In this document: positions 8,590 through 17,027 of the stretch, piece after piece
Numbering within the stretch: the stretch's first letter is position 1
Layout of the letters: each line of letters opens with the position of its first letter
Origin: Halorientalis persicus
GTDB lineage: Archaea > Halobacteriota > Halobacteria > Halobacteriales > Haloarculaceae
Length of the DNA: 64,000 nt
Reading direction: 5' to 3'
Assembly: GCF_900110215.1 (NCBI RefSeq)
Contig: NZ_FOCX01000008.1
Location: 99,800 to 163,799, forward strand
Translations under genes and position numbers: made by a program
The notes under the pieces: generated by a model
Databases searched by the model: none
Told to the model about the DNA's origin: nothing
Seen by the model: only the letters and a program-made list of their open reading frames with translations

Positions 8590-9636
8590 TCATCCACTGT
8601 GCTCCTCGATGCACTCCTCGATGGGGCCGAGCAGTTCGTCGGCGACCGCGTAGGGGTCGGTCTCGCGGTCGAGCACGCGATCGACGAACTGATCGAGCCC
8701 ACCGCGTTCCTCGATCTCCGCGGCCAGTAGATCGGCCGTGTCTTCCCGTAGCAGCGTCCTGATCTCGGCGGCGTAGCGGTCGCGGGCCTTGGTCTCCAGT
8801 CGCCCCGATTCGACCAGATACTCGCGGTGGTCGGCGAGCACCGAGAGTAGTTCGTCCAGTCCGTCGCCGCGCTTGGCCACCGTCTCGACGATGGGGGGCG
8901 ACCAGGAGAGTGTGTCGTCGTCGGTCGCGTCGTTCGTCCCGCTCTCGTCGCCGGTCTTCTCGACCGTGCCGTGGTGGCCCGTGGCGACGGCGAGTTCGTC
9001 CCGGCGCATCTCGATCATCTCGCGGAGTTCCTGCACCGTGCGGTTGGCCCCGTCGAGATCGGCCTTGTTCACGACGAACAGGTCGGCGATCTCGAGGATG
9101 CCGGCCTTGAGCATCTGCACGTCGTCGCCGCTGGCCGGCGGGACCAGCACGGCCACGGTGTCGGCGGTCCTGACGATGTCGACCTCGTTCTGTCCCGCCC
9201 CGACGGTCTCGATGATGATCTTGTCCTTGCCGAAGGCGTCCAGCGCTTTCACGGCGTCCGTCGTCGCCGTCGAGAGGCCGCCGAGCGTGCCACGAGCCGA
9301 CATCGAACGGAAGAACACGTCCATGTCGCCCGTGTTCGAGGCCATCCGGATGCGGTCGCCCAGCACCGCGCCGCCGGTGAACGGCGAGGACGGATCGATG
9401 GCGATGACGCCGACGGTGAGCCCGCGGTTGCGGTACTCCTCGGCCATCTTGTCCACGAGCGTGGACTTGCCCGCGCCGGGACTGCCCGTGATGCCGATCA
9501 CGTCGGCGTCGCCGGTGTGGTCGTGGAGTTGCGAGACCAGATCGCGGTAGCCCGGCGCACGGTCCTCGATCTTGGTGATCGTGCGGGCCAGTGCGCGGTG
9601 GTCGCCGTCGAGCAGATCGTCGATGAGTCGACTCAT
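8590..9636 (-). CDS. meaB: Methylmalonyl-CoA mutase-associated GTPase MeaB
   Basis: A 348-residue G3E-family GTPase. It has Walker A GSPGAGKST near residue 39, switch regions with DPSSPFTGGAVLGDR and SMSARGTLGGLS, Walker B-like IIIETVGAGQNEVD, and base-recognition VVNKADLD. MeaB protects and reloads the adenosylcobalamin cofactor of methylmalonyl-CoA mutase. A longer frame exists upstream, but the residues before MSRLIDD are arginine-rich antisense-like sequence. The ATG at 9636 overlaps the stop of the B12 subunit gene by four bases, which fixes the start. It acts in propionyl-CoA assimilation. Confidence 0.95.
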   Translation of the reverse strand: MSRLIDDLLDGDHRALARTITKIEDRAPGYRDLVSQLHDHTGDADVIGITGSPGAGKSTLVDKMAEEYRNRGLTVGVIAIDPSSPFTGGAVLGDRIRMASNTGDMDVFFRSMSARGTLGGLSTATTDAVKALDAFGKDKIIIETVGAGQNEVDIVRTADTVAVLVPPASGDDVQMLKAGILEIADLFVVNKADLDGANRTVQELREMIEMRRDELAVATGHHGTVEKTGDESGTNDATDDDTLSWSPPIVETVAKRGDGLDELLSVLADHREYLVESGRLETKARDRYAAEIRTLLREDTADLLAAEIEERGGLDQFVDRVLDRETDPYAVADELLGPIEECIEEHSG

Positions 9637-10052
9637 CGTCGCTCGGGCGCGTTCTCGCGGACGAAATCGACGATCTCGTCCATCGAGGCCCCGGGACCGA
9701 AGATGTGCGCGACGCCGAGATCGAGCAGTTCGTCCCGGTCTTCCTCTGGGATGATCCCGCCGACGAGGATCAGCGTGTCCTCTTTCGCGCCGTACTCTTC
9801 GAGGCCGTCCATGATCTTCGGGACGAGCGTGCTGTGTGCGCCCGAGAGGATGGAGATGCCCAGCACGTCCACGTCCTCCTGAACCGTCGCCTGAACGATC
9901 TCGTCGGGGGCCTTGTGCAGTCCCGAGTAGATGACCTCGAAGCCGGCGTCGCGGAACGCCCGCGCGATGACGTGTGCGCCGCGGTCGTGACCGTCCAGCC
10001 CGACCTTTCCGACCAGACACCGGATCGTCCGCTGTTCCTGCGCTTCGCTCAT
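9633..10052 (-). CDS. mcmA2: Methylmalonyl-CoA mutase B12-binding (small) subunit
   Basis: A 139-residue stand-alone cobalamin-binding domain. The B12 ligand motif D-x-H-x-x-G is seen as GLDGHDRGAHV near residue 22, followed by SGLHKAPDEIV, LGISILSGAH and LVGGIIPEEDRD, the usual order for the C-terminal domain of methylmalonyl-CoA mutase. The large catalytic subunit is not in this window. The start MSEAQEQ was chosen over an upstream in-frame ATG (10082) because homologous domains begin there. It is co-transcribed with meaB. The mutase converts (R)-methylmalonyl-CoA to succinyl-CoA. Confidence 0.92.
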   Translation of the reverse strand: MSEAQEQRTIRCLVGKVGLDGHDRGAHVIARAFRDAGFEVIYSGLHKAPDEIVQATVQEDVDVLGISILSGAHSTLVPKIMDGLEEYGAKEDTLILVGGIIPEEDRDELLDLGVAHIFGPGASMDEIVDFVRENAPERR

Positions 10053-10185
10053 GCCATCTCGTAACACGTTGGTGACTTTCACTCTTGCCGTTGGAGACGG
10101 CCCCGACCGCCGGTCCGGCCACCGTGACCGCCACTGCTCGCCCGGATGCGACGGACTGATGCCCGAGGCGACCTCACGACCGCCT

Positions 10186-10824
10186 ATGGCAGTCGCCGAC
10201 GACCAAAGCTGGCCGAAGGCTCACCCCCGCGCCGTCACGACCGTCCTCTCGATCATCGGGTACGCCCTCGTGATCGGTGCGTTCGGCGGGTTCCTCCCGC
10301 TGCCCGACCTCAGCCGTGAGACGGTCATCTTCCTGGGTGACGCCATCGCCGTCGTCAACACGCTCGCGCTCACCGCCATCGTCGCCGGCGTCTACTTCAT
10401 CCGGAACGGCCAGATCCGCAAACACCGCGCGGCCATGCTAACTGCCTTCACCCTCATCATGGTCTTTCTCGTCCTCTATCTCCTGAAAGTCGGTGGCGGG
10501 TTCGAGAAGGCCATCCTGGCCGAGGGTGCGGTCCGGGTTGCCTACCTCATCATGCTCGCGATCCACATCCTGCTGTCGGCGCTGGCGGTGCCGGTCGTCC
10601 TCCACGCCGTCGTCCTCGGACTGACCCACTCGCCCGAGGAACTGCGGGACACCATTCACGCCAGGGTCGGGCGGGTCGCGGTCGCCGCGTGGGGGCTCTC
10701 GCTCGCGCTCGGGATCGTGACCTACGTCCTCCTGAATCACGTCTACGGCTGGACACCGCGCGGGCACAGCGCCGGGTTGCTCCTGTTACTGCTCTCGACG
10801 CGGCCGCCGTTCGACAGTGACTGA
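10186..10824 (+). CDS. DUF420 family membrane protein (CtaM/YozB-like)
   Basis: A 212-residue protein with five or six predicted membrane helices. Family features include the conserved RNGQIRKHRAAMLTAF loop and the histidines of AIHILLSALAVPVVLHAV. DUF420 proteins (CtaM in Firmicutes) support assembly of heme-copper oxidases, which fits the nearby coxB and ctaB genes. The ATG at 10186 (MAVADDQSW) gives a normal length; an alternative ATG lies at 10159. It is transcribed away from the mutase genes. Confidence 0.85.
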   Translation: MAVADDQSWPKAHPRAVTTVLSIIGYALVIGAFGGFLPLPDLSRETVIFLGDAIAVVNTLALTAIVAGVYFIRNGQIRKHRAAMLTAFTLIMVFLVLYLLKVGGGFEKAILAEGAVRVAYLIMLAIHILLSALAVPVVLHAVVLGLTHSPEELRDTIHARVGRVAVAAWGLSLALGIVTYVLLNHVYGWTPRGHSAGLLLLLLSTRPPFDSD

Positions 10825-10945
10825 GGTGGACGAAACGTATTCTTTCTGATCAGTTAATCGGAGTAGTAAACGGGCTGCCAGGAATCGACCGCACTACGTC
10901 GGACTCGTGACGGCGGTTCGGTGGCCCACGGCCGAACATATGAAA

Positions 10946-10952
10946 ATATAAA
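10946..10952 (+). promoter_or_regulatory. TATA box of the sensor kinase gene
   Basis: ATATAAA within an A/T-rich tract, about 28-34 bases before the ATG at 10980, which is the spacing for a leaderless or nearly leaderless archaeal transcript. Confidence 0.6.
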
Positions 10953-10979
10953 CATACGAGAACGGGACCTTTCGAGAAC

Positions 10980-12638
10980 ATGGTCTCGGATCGGGTCCTG
11001 CTGACCGGGCTCTACGTCGTCGCCGGACTCCTCCCGCTCGTTCTCTTTCCGCGGGTTCTCGACAACCGCGACAAACCCGGCGCAGTCGGGCTGGTCCTGT
11101 TGCTCCTCGGTGCCAGCGTCTGGAGTCTCGGCACCGCGGTCGTCACCCTCGCGACGACGATGGGGCTCGCGTTCGCCGGGGAGAACCTCACGTCGCTGGG
11201 CGCGGGCATCCTCGCGACGGGGTGGGTGCTCGTCGCGGCCGAGTACGCCGGCTTCGTCGTTCCGTCGCGCGGGACGGTCGGCGCGTTGCTCGGCGTCGGA
11301 ATGATCCCACAGCAGGTCGTCGCCTGGACGAACCCGTCCCACCACCTCTACTATCGGTCGCTATCGCCATCGGCGTCGCTGACCAGTGCGTCCGCGGCGG
11401 TCGGCCCCGCGTTCTGGGTGTTCATCGTCGTCGGCTACACGTTCTTTTTCGTCGGCTTTCTCATCTTCCTCAGCGAGGTTCTGACCTCGCGGGGCGTTCG
11501 TCGGCAGCAGAGTTTCGCGTTACTGCTGAGTACGACCCCGGTCATCCTGATCGGATCGATCAGCGTCTTTCTGGTTCCGGACGTCAGCCTCTCCCCGTTC
11601 AGCTTCGTCGGGATGGTGTTCGTCGTCACCTGGGCGCTCTTTCGTGGGGACTTTCTGGATATCGTCCCGATCGCCCGGCAGGAACTCGTCGACAACATCG
11701 AGGATCCAGTGGTCACCCTGGACGAGCACGATCAGGTTATCGACGGCAACGCGGCCGCCCTGGAGCTCTCGACGGTCGGGCCAGATTACACCGGTGTGCC
11801 GGCCGCGGAGTTCTTCCCGGACCGGGCCTGGCAGCGCGTGGTCGACGCAACTGAGTCCGGCGAGTCGGACGTTACGATCACCCGGGACGAACAGGACCGC
11901 CATTTCGTTCCGACCGTGTCACAGCTCACCGACGCCAGTGGGACAGAGCGGGGACGGCTCGTGGTTCTCCGGGAGGTCACACAGCTCAAAGAACGCGAGC
12001 AACAGCTCAGGCGACAGAACGAGCGCCTCGACCAGTTCGCGTCGATGATCTCACACGACCTGCGGAACCCGCTGAACGCCGCCCAGCTCCGGCTCGGTCT
12101 CGTCCGCGAGGAGGCCACCGAGGAACACGCCGCGGCCGTCGAGCGAAATCTCGACCGGATGGAGCGGATGATCGACGATATGCTGACCGTGGCCAGATCC
12201 GGGAGCGAGGTCGAGGAGACCGAACCGGTCGATCTGCCGACCCTCGTCGCCGACGCGTGGGACACCGTAGAGGCCGACGGAGCGACCCTGGAGTGTCAGT
12301 TGTCCGAGACAGCGAGCGTCGAGGCCGACCCGTCACGGCTCCGGAACGTCTTCGAGAACCTGTTTCGCAACGCCGTCGATCACAACACCACCCCGCTGAC
12401 CGTCCAGGTCGGCACGCATCCGAACGGGTTCTACGTCGAAGACGACGGCAGTGGGATCCCCGAAGACGAGCGCGACGACGTGTTCGACCGTGGGTACACG
12501 ACTGGCGACGACGGCACCGGACTCGGCTTGTCCATCGTGACCGACATCGTCGAGGGCCACGGCTGGGAGATCACGGTCACTGAAGGCGACGCTGGCGGCG
12601 CACGATTCGAGATCACGACGGCGTCGCCCCCATCGTGA
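10980..12638 (+). CDS. Membrane sensor histidine kinase (7TM-PAS-HisKA-HATPase)
   Basis: A 552-residue kinase. Residues 1-220 hold about seven membrane helices of the haloarchaeal HisKA_7TM type. A PAS-like domain follows (about 230-335, IEDPVVTLDEHDQVIDGN), then a short coiled-coil. The H-box SHDLRNPLNA has its phosphorylatable His near 357. The HATPase has an N-box ENLFRNAVDH (about 457), G1 DDGSGIP and G2 GDDGTGLGLSIV. It should sense a membrane or redox cue and phosphorylate an unlinked receiver, since no response regulator lies next to it. It has its own strong TATA box. Confidence 0.9.
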   Translation: MVSDRVLLTGLYVVAGLLPLVLFPRVLDNRDKPGAVGLVLLLLGASVWSLGTAVVTLATTMGLAFAGENLTSLGAGILATGWVLVAAEYAGFVVPSRGTVGALLGVGMIPQQVVAWTNPSHHLYYRSLSPSASLTSASAAVGPAFWVFIVVGYTFFFVGFLIFLSEVLTSRGVRRQQSFALLLSTTPVILIGSISVFLVPDVSLSPFSFVGMVFVVTWALFRGDFLDIVPIARQELVDNIEDPVVTLDEHDQVIDGNAAALELSTVGPDYTGVPAAEFFPDRAWQRVVDATESGESDVTITRDEQDRHFVPTVSQLTDASGTERGRLVVLREVTQLKEREQQLRRQNERLDQFASMISHDLRNPLNAAQLRLGLVREEATEEHAAAVERNLDRMERMIDDMLTVARSGSEVEETEPVDLPTLVADAWDTVEADGATLECQLSETASVEADPSRLRNVFENLFRNAVDHNTTPLTVQVGTHPNGFYVEDDGSGIPEDERDDVFDRGYTTGDDGTGLGLSIVTDIVEGHGWEITVTEGDAGGARFEITTASPPS

Positions 12639-12701
12639 CGGGGTGGCGAACGCTACCCGGTGACGAGGCCACTCGCTCGACCGGCGGGAGCGCCGACAGG
12701 G

Positions 12702-13475
12702 TCAGTCCGTCCGAGGTAGCGCGGCCGCACCGCCCACGAAGAAGACCACCGTCAGCACCGCCAGCACCCCGAGGTAGAACGGCCAGTCCGTCGGCAACCC
12801 GGCAAGCGGTTCGATTCCGGGGGCGTACGTCGCCGCCCGCACGCCGCGCGAGAAGTAGGTCAGCGGCGAGAGCAAGATGGCTGGTCGGAACCACTCCGGC
12901 AGCATCGACGGCGGCACGAACGTCTCCGAGAGGAAGAGCAGCGGCAGGGCGATCCCGTTACTCGCGGCGATGACGCCGTCCTGTGATCCGGCGAAACTGC
13001 CGATCAGTGCGCCCCCGCCACAGAACAGCGCGACGCCGAGGAAGACGAAGGGGATCAACAGCGGCGAGACCGCGATCTCGGCACCGGTGACGACAACGAT
13101 CAACCCGAGCAAGAGTAGTCCCGCGAGGCCGATGATGACGACGTTGACCAGCGTCTGGGCCAGCAGCCACTCCGACCGCGAGAGCGGCGTCGTCGCCAGT
13201 TTCTCGAACTGGCTCCCCTCGCGGTGGCGGGCGACCTCGCTCCCGACTCGGGACAGCGGGGTGAACAGGACGACGACCGCGAGATAGCCCGGCACGTAGT
13301 ACGCGGTGGGCTCGGTGAACAGCCCTGTCCCACTGCCGCCGGTCTGGACCAGCACCCCGAAGATCAGGATGATGATGACCGGGAAGAAGAACGTAAAGAA
13401 GACCGCCGTCCGCCGGCGCAGGAAGGATTTCCCGGCGGCGACGGTGGCCGCACCGATCCGACCCACCGTAGTCAT
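12702..13475 (-). CDS. ABC-2 type transporter permease
   Basis: A 257-residue permease of the ABC-2/DrrB type. The N-terminal cytoplasmic segment runs into FFTFFFPVIIILIFGVLVQTGG, five further hydrophobic segments follow, and the ABC-2 signature region PLSRSEWLLAQTLVNVVIIGL lies mid-protein. The ATG overlaps the stop of the ATPase gene at 13472-14455 by four bases, so the two form one exporter. It lies downstream of the ctaB group on the same strand; in haloarchaea such exporters often accompany the terminal oxidase genes. Substrate is not evident. Confidence 0.88.
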   Translation of the reverse strand: MTTVGRIGAATVAAGKSFLRRRTAVFFTFFFPVIIILIFGVLVQTGGSGTGLFTEPTAYYVPGYLAVVVLFTPLSRVGSEVARHREGSQFEKLATTPLSRSEWLLAQTLVNVVIIGLAGLLLLGLIVVVTGAEIAVSPLLIPFVFLGVALFCGGGALIGSFAGSQDGVIAASNGIALPLLFLSETFVPPSMLPEWFRPAILLSPLTYFSRGVRAATYAPGIEPLAGLPTDWPFYLGVLAVLTVVFFVGGAAALPRTD

Positions 13476-14455
13476 CGGTCTGCACCTCCAGTCTTGCTCC
13501 CGTCCCAGTCGGTTCGCTGTCCGCCGTCGGCCAGCGGCGTCTCGCCCCGGCTGACCGTCTCCCCGCTCGCGGTCACGGCCTGCCCGGTCAGGTCGAGGTA
13601 CACGTCTTCGAGGTCGGGTTCAGTCCAGTTGATAGACTCGTAGGTCGCCCCCGCAACGTCGAGCGCGGCGACGATCTCGCCGATCTCCTCGGGGGGCACG
13701 TCGTAGACGGTCAACTGACCGTCCGCGAGTTCGGCGGGGTAGTCGAGGTCGCCGGTAATGGCGGGCTCGGCGTCGGTGTCGATCACCAGCCGACTCTCTC
13801 CGCCGTGGTCGGCGATCAACGCGTCGGGCGAGTCCCGGGCGACGAGTTTCCCGTCGGCCAGCAGACCCACCTCGTCGGCCAGACGTTCGGCCTCGGCCAT
13901 GTAGTGGGTCGTCAGGAAGACGGTCGTTCCGCCGGCCGCGAGGTCCTCGATCAGCCGCCAGAGCGCCCGCCGGCCCGCGGGGTCGATTCCAGTGGTGGGT
14001 TCGTCCAGCACGAGCAGGTCGGGGCCGTTGACCAGCGCCGTCCCGACACAGACCCGGCGTTGTTGGCCGCCAGAGAGCTTCTCGTACCAGGTGTCCGCAT
14101 CGTCGGTCAGTCCGACATCGTCGAGGACGGCCTCGACCGACCGGGCCTCGTCGTAGAGTCCACCGTAGTAATCGAGCAGTTCTCGGGCGGTCAACCGCGC
14201 GGGCGGATCGAACGACTGGGGGAGCGACCCCAGTCGCGCCCGTTCGACCTGCTGGGGGGCCGTCCCGAACACTGTCACGTCACCCTCGGCGTCGGTCGTG
14301 CCGAGCAACGCCCGGACGAGCGTGGTCTTTCCCGCGCCGTTGGGTCCGATCAGCGCGAACACGTCCCCCTCCTCGACGGCGAGTGAGACGCCGTCGAGTG
14401 CGGTCGTGTCGCCGTAGACCCGACGAACGTCCTCGGCGACGACGGCTGCTGTCAT
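13472..14455 (-). CDS. ABC transporter ATP-binding protein (exporter type)
   Basis: A 327-residue ATPase. It has Walker A GPNGAGKTT (about residue 39), signature KLSGGQQRRVCVG, Walker B LLVLDEPTTGIDP and the switch His in LTTHYM. After the ABC domain is a regulatory C-terminal region of about 90 residues of the DrrA/NatA type. It pairs with the overlapping permease. The final 25 residues are polar and probably disordered. The start ATG at 14455 follows a 44-base gap from the Rdx-like gene. Confidence 0.9.
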   Translation of the reverse strand: MTAAVVAEDVRRVYGDTTALDGVSLAVEEGDVFALIGPNGAGKTTLVRALLGTTDAEGDVTVFGTAPQQVERARLGSLPQSFDPPARLTARELLDYYGGLYDEARSVEAVLDDVGLTDDADTWYEKLSGGQQRRVCVGTALVNGPDLLVLDEPTTGIDPAGRRALWRLIEDLAAGGTTVFLTTHYMAEAERLADEVGLLADGKLVARDSPDALIADHGGESRLVIDTDAEPAITGDLDYPAELADGQLTVYDVPPEEIGEIVAALDVAGATYESINWTEPDLEDVYLDLTGQAVTASGETVSRGETPLADGGQRTDWDGSKTGGADR

Positions 14456-14499
14456 TGTCGGATCGCGGTCCGGTATCGCCCTAAGCCCGTCGATACCGA

Positions 14500-14730
14500 T
14501 CAGACGTACTCGCGCACCCGGCGGACGATCTCGTCCACGTCGAAGGCGTCGTCCTGTTTGTCGTACACCCGTTCACCGTCCACGGTGACGCGAAACACGC
14601 CGTTCGCGCCGGTTCGGAGCGTCACCGCGTCCAGTCGCTCGCCGAAGGTGGTCAACAGGACGTGCTGGAGGTCTTCGGCGCGGTCGAGGAAGCCACAGGG
14701 GACGCAGTATTCGATCTCGACTTCTGGCAT
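14500..14730 (-). CDS. SelW/Rdx-type thioredoxin-fold protein
   Basis: A 76-residue protein with the Rdx (SelT/SelW/SelH) fold. After a first beta strand (VEIEYCVPC) it carries a C-x-x-C motif at residues 9-12, then helix DLQHVLLTTFG, and strands GVFRVTVDGERVYDK typical of the family. Cysteine replaces the selenocysteine of animal SelW. Such proteins are presumed thiol redox proteins. Here it is placed among oxidase-assembly genes, where a CxxC protein could help metal loading, but that is inference. Confidence 0.85.
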   Translation of the reverse strand: MPEVEIEYCVPCGFLDRAEDLQHVLLTTFGERLDAVTLRTGANGVFRVTVDGERVYDKQDDAFDVDEIVRRVREYV

Positions 14731-14767
14731 AGCCGTCGTTCGGGCCTGCTCGGCAAAAGGCCGTCCC

Positions 14768-15454
14768 TCACCGCCCGAACGGTCGCCAGTACAGCAGGCC
14801 GATAGTCACGACGAACACGACCGTCGAGAGGCCGTACGATTGGCTGTACACCGCACCGGCGATCGCGCTCCCGCTCCCCAGAATCCCCGTCGCCAGCGAG
14901 GCCAGCACGGGCCAGGTACAGCTGACACAGGAGAGCAGGCCGAGCAGGCCCGTCACCGCCGAGCCCGCGGCGTCGAGTACCGTCGCGTAGACCAGGTACG
15001 CCAGCGCGGCGTAGCCCACCAGCTTGAACGGGAACAGCGACATCGCGAGATAGGTCCCGTTGTACAGGACCGTCGGAGCCCAGCCCGGCGGCAGTCCCAG
15101 CACCGTGAGGCTGAGGTTTCGCTCGGCCATGCCGATCGCGGGGCCGACGAGACCACCGACGTACGCCAGTACCAGGAAGTAGCCGACCGCGATACTCCCG
15201 GCGACCCAGCGGTCCCGACTGGGGGCCGGCGCTGGCGTCGTCTTGAAGATGGCCAACAGCCCGACGTTGATCCAGACGAACGGGTAGAGCCAGTACCGGA
15301 TCGAGAGCAGGCCGGTCAGCTCGCTCGAACTGACGAGCCAGTAGACGCCCAGCAGGAGCAACTCTGAATTGACGATCAACAGCCCGATCAGTAGCGTCTC
15401 CCTGTCCGGGACGAACTCCCCGAATCGGTCGGTGATCGTCGCGTCCGTCGTCAT
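14768..15454 (-). CDS. Haloarchaeal membrane protein linked to ctaB
   Basis: A 228-residue polytopic protein with about six or seven membrane helices. It has a C-x-x-C pair in LLSCVSCTWPVLASLATGILG. The start MTTDATITD overlaps the ctaB stop (ATGA), which rules out the longer open frame upstream. A protein in this position is common beside ctaB in haloarchaea (an uncharacterised DUF family; I am not sure of its number). The cysteine pair in a membrane helix suggests a copper or thiol role in oxidase assembly. Confidence 0.75.
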   Translation of the reverse strand: MTTDATITDRFGEFVPDRETLLIGLLIVNSELLLLGVYWLVSSSELTGLLSIRYWLYPFVWINVGLLAIFKTTPAPAPSRDRWVAGSIAVGYFLVLAYVGGLVGPAIGMAERNLSLTVLGLPPGWAPTVLYNGTYLAMSLFPFKLVGYAALAYLVYATVLDAAGSAVTGLLGLLSCVSCTWPVLASLATGILGSGSAIAGAVYSQSYGLSTVVFVVTIGLLYWRPFGR

Positions 15455-16884
15455 ACCACGAGTGCGTCGACGACGATGGCCAGGAGCAGTGCGCCGAGGT
15501 AGGCGTTCGAGGCGTGGAAGGCCCGGAACGCCGCGGACTCGTCCCGTTCGCGATGGAGCCGAACGACGGCCCACAGGAACACTGCGCCGAGCGCGGTGGT
15601 CGTGACGGCGTACACCCAGCCGAGGTTCGTCAGGGCTGCCAGCCCAGCCGCGGCCAGCAACGTCGTGGCCAGCCACAGCAGGATGTGTTTGCGGGTCGTC
15701 GCTTCACCGTGGACGACCGGCATCATCGGGAACCCGCCGCGTTCGTAGTCGTCCTTGTACGCGAGCGCGAGGTTGTAGAAGTGTGCCGGCGTCCAGACGA
15801 AGATGACGCCCGCGAGCATGAGCCCCGGCAGGCCGATAGTCCCCGTCACGGCGGCCGAGCCGATCAGCGCGGGCAGGGCACCGGCCGCACCGCCGATGAC
15901 CGTGTTCTGGACGGTGTGTGGCTTGAGGACGAGCGTGTAGACGACGCTGTAGAACAGGATCGCCGACAGGCCGAGCGCGGCGGCGAGGGGATTCACCTGC
16001 AGGAAGACCGCCACGGAGGCGGCCGCGAGCGCCAGCCCGAACGCGACGGCGTTGCGGACGGGGAGCTGGTGGGTCGCGACCGGCCGATCGCTCGTCCGGT
16101 CCATCTTCTTGTCCCGGTCGCGTTCGAGGACGTGATTGAAGGTCCCGCTCGCGCCGATGGCGAGGACACCGCCACCGAGTGTCAACACGATGGTCCGGAC
16201 GGTCAACTCCGTTCCAGCGGCCCCGGCGGCCAGCGCCATCCCGGCCGACGCCACGAGACAGAGCAGCCACATCAGACGTGGCTTCATCAGCCTGAAATAC
16301 GCCTCGACGACGTGGATTGCACGCGCGAACGAACCGTCTGGCAGGGGTGGTTGTTCGCTGGGTTCGGTCGCCGACGCCGGGGCCGGGGTCGGATCCGGCT
16401 CGGGGTCGGTGGTCGACGTGTCGGCGTCACGGGGTTCGAGATCCCACGCGAGCGCGAGTGTCAGCCCGGCGAAGATGCCCATCCCGGTGAGCAGGTGGGC
16501 GGCCGGGAAGGGGGTCGCAGCGCCGGTCGTCGCGACCTGTGCGCCCAGTGCAACCTGTACGGGAAAGAGGACGAGAGCGAACGCGAGCGCGGCCTTCACG
16601 CGCCGTGAGACGGTCTCTCGGCGCAAGCCGATCACCGCTGTGGCGAGAACCAGCAGGCCCACGATGACGGCGGCTACCCGGTGTCCCCAGGCCACGAGCA
16701 GGGTGGGTTCGGACAGCGACGGTGGGCGGGAACAGACCGGCCAGGACGAGCAGGCGCTCGCGGCGTCCGCGATGGCTGCCGTCGCACCGGCGACGACGAG
16801 CAGGTATACACCGACTGCCGATCCGGCCAGTAGCGTCGCGAAACGGGGACGAGAATAGCGTTCGATCACGGCTGTACCTCTCAC
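15451..16884 (-). CDS. ctaB: CtaA-like/CtaB fusion: protoheme IX farnesyltransferase (heme O synthase)
   Basis: A 477-residue fusion. The first ~160 residues have four membrane helices, a cysteine pair CSSWPVC and histidines in GHRVAA and AHLLTG, matching half of a CtaA (heme A synthase). After a Pro/Glu/Thr-rich linker (about 150-185) comes a UbiA-type CtaB domain with the prenyl-diphosphate/Mg motif NHVLERDRDKKMDRT and the second motif YKDDYERGG. CtaB farnesylates protoheme for the terminal oxidase. The start is uncertain: the GTG at 16884 sits 27 bases from a TATA-like box (16907-16914); another GTG lies at 16869. It is divergent from coxB. Confidence 0.9.
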   Translation of the reverse strand: MRGTAVIERYSRPRFATLLAGSAVGVYLLVVAGATAAIADAASACSSWPVCSRPPSLSEPTLLVAWGHRVAAVIVGLLVLATAVIGLRRETVSRRVKAALAFALVLFPVQVALGAQVATTGAATPFPAAHLLTGMGIFAGLTLALAWDLEPRDADTSTTDPEPDPTPAPASATEPSEQPPLPDGSFARAIHVVEAYFRLMKPRLMWLLCLVASAGMALAAGAAGTELTVRTIVLTLGGGVLAIGASGTFNHVLERDRDKKMDRTSDRPVATHQLPVRNAVAFGLALAAASVAVFLQVNPLAAALGLSAILFYSVVYTLVLKPHTVQNTVIGGAAGALPALIGSAAVTGTIGLPGLMLAGVIFVWTPAHFYNLALAYKDDYERGGFPMMPVVHGEATTRKHILLWLATTLLAAAGLAALTNLGWVYAVTTTALGAVFLWAVVRLHRERDESAAFRAFHASNAYLGALLLAIVVDALVV

Positions 16885-16906
16885 TATCTGGTCCTTGGTG
16901 TGGCCG

Positions 16907-16914
16907 TACTTATG
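16907..16914 (-). promoter_or_regulatory. Possible TATA box of ctaB
   Basis: On the minus strand the sequence is TCATAAGTAC, centred about 27 bases upstream of a GTG codon at 16884. This supports that GTG as a leaderless start rather than the first in-frame ATG at 16941. Confidence 0.45.
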
Positions 16915-16995
16915 ACCCGCGCTTTCGGTCAGTCGCTCCATCCCGAGGCCGCGGGAAACCGTCGCAGGGGGGCCGCACTCGCCGGAAGACAGCAG

Positions 16996-17005
16996 CTATT
17001 TATGG
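16996..17005 (+). promoter_or_regulatory. TATA box of coxB
   Basis: CTATTTATGG about 26 bases before the ATG at 17028, the normal spacing for a leaderless haloarchaeal transcript. Confidence 0.6.
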
Positions 17006-17027
17006 CCCAATTCCTAAGCCCCGCGTA

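Noticed and set aside
9637..10134. N-terminal extension of MeaB (166 residues)
   Set aside because: The sequence is arginine-rich and antisense-like over the mutase B12 subunit gene; the ATG at 9636 overlaps that gene's stop and starts at the homologous position.
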